From: Macrophomina tecta
Taxonomy: Eukaryota; Ascomycota; Dothideomycetes; Botryosphaeriales; Botryosphaeriaceae
Direction of reading: 5' to 3'
DNA: 64,000 nucleotides
Assembly: GCA_024180945.1 (NCBI GenBank)
Contig: JAKSGN010000023.1
Span: forward strand, 1,426,001-1,490,000
Shown: piece by piece, positions 56,617 through 64,000 of the stretch
Position numbering within the stretch: the stretch's first letter is position 1
Layout: every line of letters starts with the position of its first letter
Made by a program: the position numbers and the translations under genes
Notes under the pieces: model-generated
Told to the model about the DNA's origin: nothing
Seen by the model: only the letters and a program-made list of their open reading frames with translations
Database searches by the model: none

Positions 56617-57819
56617 ATGACCGATTCGGTAGCATCTATCTCGCGCGGTGGTTTCATATATGATGGCAGTTTTCGCGTCGATGTCGGAAATCGCAACTCC
56701 CATCCCCGGGCCTCTCTTTCCCAGCTTGCATCCTTGCTACGTCCGAAGCGTACCAAGTCCATCAACCGTAAACAAGCTAGAGACCAGGTTGGACACTGGT
56801 ATTTCGCTCAATTGAAGCACTACGGGCTCCCTACAACGAAGGACAAGAATGCAGCGAAGGTTAGGCTGTTGAATGCACTGAATACAAAGGCGTTGAAAGT
56901 GCCAAAAGACGTCAAGGGACTCGAAGCGGAGATGAAGAAAGAATTCAAAGCCGCAAATGGAGGATCAAAGCCAGGCCCTCTTGATCAGAAGCGAGCATCC
57001 GGAAGAAAGAGAACGAACAACCCTGAGGTCACAAGCAGTGCCGCTGCTAGTTCTGTGAAAAAAACGAAGATGGGGAGGCATGAGGCAGCAAGGGATGAAA
57101 TGAGGTCGAATCCTCGGGGAGTACCTCAAACCCTGGACAATGAATCGTCTTCGAAAACGATGGATGGGCTTCGAGATACAACAAAGGTCATGACCACAAC
57201 TCCAATCAGAAATGTGCGTATGCCCGCGAAGTCTCCTGCACGAATCGTCAAACAATCTAACCATGCTGGATAGAGTTCCCAACGAGCGCAGTCTTCGCGC
57301 GCACCTCCACCACTTACAAGACGCTCAAGCCTGCCTGCGAAGCAATCTTCCTCCATCGACATGACAAACATTACCGGTATATACGAGGTCAACTGCCCCT
57401 GCGTCGAAGAAGAATGGGACTGCGGTCCAGGCTGTCGGATGCTGCTCTACTACACAGATTCTGCTTCGTGTTTGTGGGGAGAGTTCGATCTGGGTCCATG
57501 GTGGGGCATTATTTATATGGAACCCGGGCCATCAAAGTTCTCCAATGCGAAAATCAATTTCAATTGGAGGGCGAATCAGCATGAAACCCACAGTCCATCT
57601 TTTGGGCCAGATTGTACCGGCTTCTTGGTTTTCTCCCACCTCGGTGAAATTCGCGGAACGCTGTGGGGCCTCTACGGAGACGCTGTTGAATTTATAGGGC
57701 GAAGACGGCCAGGTCCAAAAACGTGTGGCCTTGCAAAGACGACTTACTACTTTGAATCACGGTGGCGAGAGATTGAGGAGAGCGCGAAGGATCCTTATGC
57801 TAAAGGTTGGACTCGTTAG
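56617..57819 (+). pseudogene. Hypothetical two-part ORF with one TAG
   Basis: ATG 56617 opens to TAG 57271-57273, then the same frame continues to 57819. CAG to TAG (C before A) explains the stop. The N-terminal part has a SAP-like helical segment (LKHYGLPTTKDKNAAKVRLL) and a basic, Ser-rich linker. The C-terminal part is Trp/Cys-rich (VNCPCVEEEWDCGPGC, LWGEFDLGPWWGIIYM), compact in appearance and similar in feel to fungal orphan families, unnamed here. It could instead be two genes, with the second starting at ATG 57361. Confidence 0.5.
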
Positions 57820-57969
57820 AGAGTCGTCCGGAAGTAAGGGATTTTGGAGTCAGTTGCGCGGCCTCTGGAGTAAAAGAATTTCTAAGTATGGTTTGATACT
57901 GGACTTAATATTGTACTAAAGTAAGACATACTGATGGAAAATGAGCTCAATCACCTCCGTTACCTGTTA

Positions 57970-58139
57970 ACGTGTTCCACCAGTCAGTGGGACACACCAG
58001 TCAGTGGGACACCCCACCAAAATCAACCCGCGTCTTCAACAAGATCAACAATGGCATCCACACAGAACCTTCAGAAGCTTCGGCAAGAAGGTAGACTACT
58101 TATTGCTACTAAAACACTTCAAGAAAACAGAATTTCAAG
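57970..58139 (+). mobile_element. Fot1-like 5' fragment, split by a second element
   Basis: TA at 57968-57969, then ACGTGTTCCACCAGTCAGTG with its motif duplicated (CACCAGTCAGTGGGACA twice). ATG 58051 starts a transposase N-terminus (LRQEGRLLIATKTLQENRISS), which stops matching exactly where the next element begins at TA 58140-58141. The remaining body is not found after the next element apart from a few possible codons. Confidence 0.75.
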
Positions 58140-58141
58140 TA

Positions 58142-59993
58142 ACGTAGTTGGCAAGCGAGCCGTCCATGCAAGCGAGCCGTCCACCTCACCAACTTTACGC
58201 GACGCGTCAACTGTCAACAACAATGGCTCAATCAACTACTGCCCAATCAACTTGCAACGAAGCAGATATCTTCCTTGCTATTTCAGCTATAAATACGAAT
58301 CAGATTCAGAGCGAAAGACGCGCTGCACGAACGTTTGACGTCCCCCGAGCCACGCTCCGCGACCGACGCACTGGAGTCGCCTCACGACGCGATTGCGAGC
58401 CCAATTCGAAGAAGCTTACAAAACCCGAGGAGGACGCAATTATTCAACACATACTTGACCTAGATTCGCGAGGCTTTGCGCCTACGTTGGATGCAGTGCG
58501 GGATATGGCTAATAAACTACTTACTGAGCGCGCTGCTGACCAGGTTGGCCAGAAGTGGCCAAGGAACTTTGTTAGGCGGAGTCCACAGCTTATAACCCGA
58601 TTAAATCGACCATATGATCGCCAGAGGGCTATGTGTGAGGATCCTGAGGTTCTTAGCGAGTGGTTTAAGCTTGTACAGCGTACGAAAGAGAAGTACGGCG
58701 TTCTTAACGAAGATACCCACAACTTTGACGAGACTGGCTTTATAATGGGCAAAATATTGGCTCAGCTCGTTGTTACAGGCTCAGAGAGGCGTAATCGACA
58801 AAGGCGATACAACCAGGCGATCGTGAGTGGGTGACTGTCATGCAAGGAATCAACGCTACTGGGTGGGCGATCCCACCGTTCATTATCTTCGCGGCCAAGT
58901 ACCACCTCTCTGCCTGGTACAAAGACGACGATATACCTGGCGATTGGGCTATCGCAGTTAGTAATAACGGCTGGACAACAAATGAGCTTGGAGTTGCGTG
59001 GCTAAAGCACTTCAACAAGCATACAAAGGCGCGTACGGTGGGGACGCATCGGCTGCTAATTATCGACGGCCACAAGAGCCACAACTCGCTTGAATTCCAG
59101 GAAGTCTGCAAGGAGGAGAAGTTTATTAACTTACCCTCTGCATGTCTCCCCATTCGTCGCACCTGCTGCAGCCGCTTGATGTGGGCTGCTTTGCGCCGTT
59201 AAAGCGGGCATATGGGGATCAGATTGGAGGCTTGGCGCGTAACCACATTAACCATATCACAAAGCTTAAGTTCCTACCAGCCTTCAAAGCAGCCTTTAAT
59301 AAGTCAATTACAAGGAATAGCATCTGCGCAAGCTTTTAATGAGCTAGTCTAGTGCCGTACGACCCAGATGCGGTACTATCAAAGCTTAATGTGCAGCTTC
59401 GTACGCCAACACCACCAGCTGCCCTAGAGGCTCCATGGGAGTCGAAGACACCAAGCAACGCGCGCGAACTTAAGTCTCAATCTAATCCGCGATCGGATTC
59501 AAAGGAACCAAGATTCTTCGCCTACGTCAATCGTCCAGTCGCTTGATCAGCTTACCAAGGGCGCTGAGATAATAATGCATTCAGCAGCCATAATGCGCGA
59601 TCAGATCGCAAGCCTTCAGAAGGCAAATAAGGCCGCCACGAAGCGTAAACAGCGCAAAAGAAGGCGGATTCAGAAGCGAGGCACCTTAACAAAGGCAGAG
59701 GGCGAGGAAATTATTGCTCAAAAGGACGTTAATGAGCAACTTAAGAGCGAAACGCGTCAAGGCAAGGCGCGATCAGGTGTGAGCAGGCAGCAAACAGCGC
59801 GCTGTGGGCGCTGTAGGAAGCCAGGGCACAATTCTCGTACGTGCCAAAAAGATACTGGGGAGGCTTCTTAAGCTAGGATAGTTGTTATTCTTATTGTATT
59901 TTAATGCGTTGTTGAAATATATACGTGTAAAAGCGTAGAAAGTTGGTGAGGTGGACGGCTCGCTTGCATGGACGGCTCGCTTGCCAACTACGT
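58142..59993 (+). mobile_element. Fot1-like DNA transposon (pogo-4), decayed, nested
   Basis: Ends ACGTAGTTGGCAAGCGAGCC, about 55 bp inverted; each end carries the GCAAGCGAGCCGTCCA motif twice. TA duplications lie at 58140-58141 and 59994-59995. It is inserted in the coding start of an older Fot1-like fragment. Confidence 0.9.
58222..59871 (+). pseudogene. Fot1-like transposase, several breaks
   Basis: ATG 58222 (MAQSTTAQST) begins the frame. Landmarks: FDVPRATLRDRRTGV (HTH), NFDETGF, LLIIDGHKSH, HSSHLLQPLDVG and CGRCRKPGHNSRTC. Frameshifts lie near 58785, 59130, 59320 and 59520, so the enzyme is not made. The first two motifs are in the frame of the start, the others in three further frame segments. 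Confidence 0.85.
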
Positions 59994-60015
59994 TAATAGG
60001 TGAGAAAACATGCTA

Positions 60016-61822
60016 ACGTAATTAATAAGCGAGTCGCACACACAAGCGAGTCGCACACCTCCTTCCTTCATCTCAACTTTGTGGCTCGACTAACACCACA
60101 ACAACTCATATAATTTAAATAAAACGTGGTATATAAATTCATTGAGACCTATGGCATGACCTCGTTTTATGATCAGAGGCATAGCACTTTATATAGGAAG
60201 GCAGAACACTACTTCTTAGCTGAGTGACGACCGTTGAAGTAGGAAGGTTTGGGGCTACTTCTGGCTGCTGTATGAGCTCCTGGGCCTCTGCCACTGTAAG
60301 AGTGGTTTCCTTTGATATCTGAGACCGCTTTGCAGCCTTTCTCCTTTTCTGTCTCTTATTTGCAGCCCTTAATTTCTTATTTTCGCTTGCTAGAAGCACA
60401 ATACTGTGCATGGCTATCTGATAGCCTTTGACTAGCCGGTTCAACGCAGCATCTGTTGGAGTTGGAGGGCTCTGGGTGCGACGCTTGAGGTAGCCCTTAA
60501 TTACCTTAACCTGCCGTTCTAATTGCGCAACATTGTGAGGTGTTTCTGGATGCCAGGGGGCCTGTATTGGCTCTGGAGGTGGAGGTGTATTATGTATACG
60601 GATTTGCAACTTTGAGAGTACCCGATCTGGAATTAGGCCTGCTGCTGTAAACCCACTTAAAATGTTGCCTTTTAAAGCGCTTCGGCCCGTGCCTGCTTGA
60701 ATATTGGTAGGAATTTAGCCTTGTCGATATGGTTGATACTAAGTTGGATCTGATCTGCAACTAGGCGCCCATATGATCACTTTAAAGTCGAAAAATAGCC
60801 TACATCAAGGGGTTGTAAGAGGTGAGAGGAGTGAGCTGGTATATAGAGCGTGATAATTGACCGTTCTGAGTAGAATTTGTTGAATTTTGGTGTCGCATGG
60901 CTTCCATGGCTATCTAGAATAAGGAGTCGATATGTGCCAATAGTTCTTGGAGCCGTATATTTATTAAAGACGTCCTGAAGCCACTTTAAACCAAGCTCAT
61001 TATTGGTCCATTCATTCTCAGAGAGCGCAATTACCCACTTAGGTGGGAGGTTAGTTGTTCTATACTAGGTTGATAGGTGCACCTTGCCCTTAAGGATTAC
61101 TATAGGAGGTAAACACCAACCGAATGCATTGATTGTCTTAATGGCAGTAGCCCACTCACGATCGCCTGGCTGTATTTGACGAGGCCTGCCACGTCGGTCT
61201 GAGGAAGTGACAATACGTGAAGTGCTTGTAATTCCTATTGCAAAGCCTGTCTCGTCGAAGTTGTATGAGTCCTTATCTGCAATCCTATATTTTCGCTTTG
61301 TATTGCTAATAAGGTTAAACCAGCTCTGTATAATTGCTGGATCTTCGCATCGAGCCCTCTGGTAGTCGTATTTGCGCGTATACATCGATTTAATCTCGTC
61401 GTGATTGTTTACAAAGTTGTGAGGCCAGTTGATGCCGATATAGGCGGAATCGCCCACGCGCTCCTTGAGCAATAATAAGGCTGCCTCACGCACTGCATCG
61501 ATTCTAAGTGGGTAGCCACGTGCGTCCATATCTAGAATCCATTCTACAAGTGTTTGTTCCTCCGTCTGAGTGAGTTTGCGATTGTGTGCGCGTAAATTGA
61601 TGCGTGCGACGCGTCCGTGTATGCGATCGTCGAGGGTCTTATGAGGTATATTATAGATCTTTGCAGCTTTGCGAATGCTCGAAATTTGGCCCTTTTCATA
61701 GGCCTGACGTGCGAGACGTACTTTGGCCTCTTTCTGGGCCTTTGCAGACCTTATTTGCGGAGGCATAAGGAGTTGAAGTTGAGATGGAGGTGGGAGGTGT
61801 GCGACTCGCTTGTTGATTACGA
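60016..61822 (-). mobile_element. Fot1-like DNA transposon (pogo-5), decayed
   Basis: Left end ACGTAATTAATAAGCGAGTC and right end (inverted) TCGTAATCAACAAGCGAGTC. TA duplications lie at 60014-60015 and 61823-61824. The left end has the CAAGCGAGTCGCACAC motif twice, the right end once. Only about 20 bp separate it from pogo-4. Confidence 0.88.
60139..61766 (-). pseudogene. Fot1-like transposase, stops and frameshift
   Basis: ATG 61766 opens 233 codons (HTH IYNIPHKTLDDRI; NFDETGF) to a TAG at 61065-61067, which is TGG in the family (HLSTWYR). The second catalytic motif (LLILDSHGSH) and third (HSSHLLQPLDVG) follow in frame. A TGA then replaces CGA in the LKRSYG motif near 60779, and a frameshift lies near 60680. 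The last segment (60609-60139) has a coiled, basic tail and a damaged zinc knuckle (CYASDHKTRSC, one Cys-Gly changed). Stops fit C-to-T changes. Confidence 0.85.
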
Positions 61823-63239
61823 TAATCTGGCTTTACGCGCAGCTTTCGTACTTACTAACAACTACTTAGCACATTGTAGCTAGCCGAGATTAGCTAGGGC
61901 TGCGCTGACAAGTACCGCCCTGCGTGGCGGATTTGCCTACTACACCACGTATCTTGTTGCTAATAGTATCTCAGTAGGGAGGTTATTACTAGCATATATA
62001 TACACCTCTCTGATTTGCTTATCTAGTGGAAAAATGCATTTGTGGTGTTATAGTAGAGCAATATCGTTCGCGGCATCAAGGCTCACCCTATAGAAATTAG
62101 GCAAGAGAACAACCACGCCTGCGTAATATTAGAGATAGAGAACTTTGCAGGTAGTTAAAATGGCTATAGAGTATATCTAGCGCAGTTTTACAAGAATTTC
62201 TACACAAGCGCACTTGATAAGTTGCTTGGAATCCAAAGTACCTTGGGCTTTTTTCGGGACACAGGGTTTTTCGTTACACCGGGGGGAGGTTACCACGCCC
62301 ATGCCCACGTATCCCTACTACTATCGTTGCTGCCGTTGCCGCCATCTTCGCCCGCTCTATGCTCTTCCTGTACTGGCCGCTGTACTTCGAAAAACTACGA
62401 TCCGTGCCTGCTCGTAAAAAATCGCTAATAATACACCCGCCTCGCTGCTTTTTAAACCTTCCTACCCATTAATCTCTCATCCATCCTATTCTACCGACCC
62501 TTCCGGCCCTAACTAACAACGAATACTCCATCCGCTAATGCTTCTTTATCGCCCTATTGTCCCGGTAAATATATCTACCGGGCTACAACTTGCATATCAA
62601 CCCGTCCCCACATAACGGTAACTCCGGGATCGGCTTGTCTACGCCTACGGGCACCTCGAACTCCCCGGGGAATCTAATTAATTCGGAAACTGCCTGACCT
62701 CGTCTACAACCGCCTCTGCGTCGCTACCGACCTAATCCGGCTACACGGGGTGTTTGCATTCTCTACATACCGCGATTCGGTACTCGCCTGAATAATAAAA
62801 ATGCTCGGCTGCTCGGGTGGTTATAATAACTTATGCTTTTTATCTACTGTCTGCTGTTCGCTGCTTTAATGCTCTAACATAAAATATACGTCTTCTTTTC
62901 CCCTAAACCGCTGATTCTCTCTACCTGACTACCTGCCCCCTGCCGTTCTTAAACTATCTAACTCGTCCCGCTTTCCTGCGGTCTCTCGCGTTGCTACCGG
63001 TTGCACGTTCGCTCGCCCTCTACCTACCCGGCGATCCTGCCCCTCCACTTTCACCCCATCAAATCCAACCCCAACTTACCCTAGCTATCAAATTACGCTA
63101 CGGCGCGCCGGTCGGCCGGATACATTACGCGCAAAAACTTTACTCTCCCGATCGCGCTCTATAATTATTACCGGTTTCGCGATAATTCGACTACCCCAAC
63201 CTAAATTCACGGTACCCGGCGGGACAAACCCTAACCCTA
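61823..63239. other. Gene-free, pyrimidine-rich stretch
   Basis: From about 62400 to 63220 the plus strand is rich in C and T, poor in G, and full of CTA and TAA. A short open run near 62690-62790 (LVYNRLCVATDLIRLHGVFA) looks coding-like, but no full frame exists. No terminal repeats recognised. Probably a decayed repeat of unknown type. Confidence 0.35.
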
Positions 63240-63299
63240 TTTGTATGGAGCTGCAAATGCACCCTTATAACGGTGCGTTTGGACACCTTTGGGTTTGGG

Positions 63300-63467
63300 C
63301 ATAATTCACGTACGTGTAAGAAAGGTGTAGCAGATAGCAATTAAGCTTACATGGCTGCTATATATCTATTATTTTAATGCGTTGTTGAGGTATCGTCCCG
63401 AACATGCGCAAAGACTTGGTTGGGGTGGTCAGCTCTCTTAGATTGCCAGCTCGCTTAGTATCTACGT
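63300..63467 (+). mobile_element. Fot1-like 3' fragment
   Basis: Ends in CGCTTAGTATCTACGT at 63467 followed by TA 63468-63469. The approach (TTTTAATGCGTTGTTGA) matches the same region before the right end of pogo-4. A zinc-knuckle remnant (GHNSRTCKK, stop TAA near 63344) precedes it. No left end found within the window. Confidence 0.7.
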
Positions 63468-63474
63468 TATCTAT

Positions 63475-64000
63475 CTAGAAGTCGATCGTTATTGTAGCTT
63501 CGTGTAAATCATTTTTAATACGGCCTTCCACGTCTTGTAGCTCCTCCCGGATATAGTCCTGCAGCTCGCACTTTATATCGAGAACCCGTTCATCGAATCT
63601 GATGTCGATCAATTCACTCAGCTCGTCCTTAGTATCTTCGTTAAGTTCAAACACGGTCGCGTCAAGGTTTTCAAGCCGTTCGTTCATCTCCTCCCTTAAA
63701 TCGTCTAGGTCGTTAGTCTGCTCATACTCACCCGCTTCGTCTTGCGTCAAGATTTCCGGGCTTTTCTCTCCTGCAGGGCGACCCTGCTTCTTCGCATCAT
63801 CCTCCAACCGGTTGACCTGCTGAGATAACTGAACCAGCCGTTCCAGTATCTCAGCTTTGTTTTCCTCGCACGTGGCTTGCACACGAGCCTGGATGCGCTG
63901 TTCCATCTGCGCTACTTGCTCACCTATTTCCTTCTTTACCTCTCGTAGCAAGTATGCACGCGTACGGGCCAGCTGCTCCTCTTGGTCGTGACGCGGCACA
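63475..64000 (-). CDS. Coiled-coil protein, partial at window edge
   Basis: The minus-strand frame is open from the window edge to TAG 63477-63475, at least 174 residues. It has strongly alternating Glu/Lys/Arg/Leu heptads (EQLARTRAYLLREVKKEIGE; LDDLREEMNERLENLDATV), so a long coiled coil is predicted. The true start lies beyond the window. The stop is 6 bp from the TA at the end of a Fot1-like fragment, so its C-terminus may have been changed by that insertion. Function unknown. Confidence 0.5.
   Translation of the reverse strand, partial: VPRHDQEEQLARTRAYLLREVKKEIGEQVAQMEQRIQARVQATCEENKAEILERLVQLSQQVNRLEDDAKKQGRPAGEKSPEILTQDEAGEYEQTNDLDDLREEMNERLENLDATVFELNEDTKDELSELIDIRFDERVLDIKCELQDYIREELQDVEGRIKNDLHEATITIDF

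Noticed and set aside
1..64000. CRISPR arrays, bacterial operons or ribosome binding sites
   Set aside because: None seen; introns and transposon types show a eukaryotic (fungal) genome.

Overview
The window reads as a gene-poor, transposon-dense stretch of a filamentous ascomycete genome, of the kind seen in accessory or subtelomeric regions. The evidence is short introns (46 to 144 nt) with GTAAGT/GTGAGT-like donors, Tad1-like LINEs with RNase H, Fot1/pogo elements with TA target duplications, orphan kinase and BTB proteins typical of fungi, and premature stops explained by C-to-T changes at CpA, the mark of RIP. Calls are made by eye from translations; no search was run.

Layout. 0.4-2.6 kb: a MITE-like element and a decayed Fot1-like element. 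4.8-6.4 kb: an intact gene joining a zinc ribbon to an endonuclease/exonuclease/phosphatase (EEP) domain. 7.7-18.9 kb: two Tad1-like LINEs, 5' end to 5' end. 20-37 kb: most host-like genes (orphans, a C2H2 protein, a three-exon gene inside an inverted-repeat cassette, a stop-interrupted large ORF, a protein kinase), plus a 223-bp tandem duplication. 37.4-42.4 kb: a third LINE, cut by a 3.9-kb DNA transposon (42.4-46.2 kb) whose transposase has an integrase fold and a C-terminal CXC cysteine cluster (Ginger/GIN-like). 46.6-47.5 kb: an intact fungal orphan (DUF7587-like). 47.5-49.4 kb: a complete Fot1-like element with an uninterrupted 546-aa transposase. 49.8-51.3 kb: a 3'-truncated second copy of the integrase-type transposon. 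51.5-53.6 kb: another pogo-like element carrying a 5'-truncated LINE insertion. 53.6-54.9 kb: a BTB-like gene whose 3' end was apparently cut by that pogo element. 56.6-57.8 kb: a host-like ORF with one stop. 58-63.5 kb: a nest of three or four more Fot1-like elements. The window ends inside a coiled-coil ORF.

How the parts relate. There is no metabolic pathway here. The organisation is insertion on insertion: integrase-type element in or beside a LINE, LINE tail in a pogo element, pogo element at a host stop codon, pogo elements within a pogo fragment. Likely functional products are the transposase at 47.6-49.3 kb, the zinc-ribbon/EEP protein, the kinase, the DUF7587-like protein, the C2H2 protein, the spliced BTB-like gene and possibly the cassette gene at 30.6-31.6 kb. 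Most other transposon ORFs are broken. The least ordinary items are the integrase-type transposon with hairpin-bearing terminal repeats, the zinc-ribbon/EEP fusion, the inverted-repeat cassette carrying an intron-containing gene, and the start/stop overlap shared by all three LINEs.
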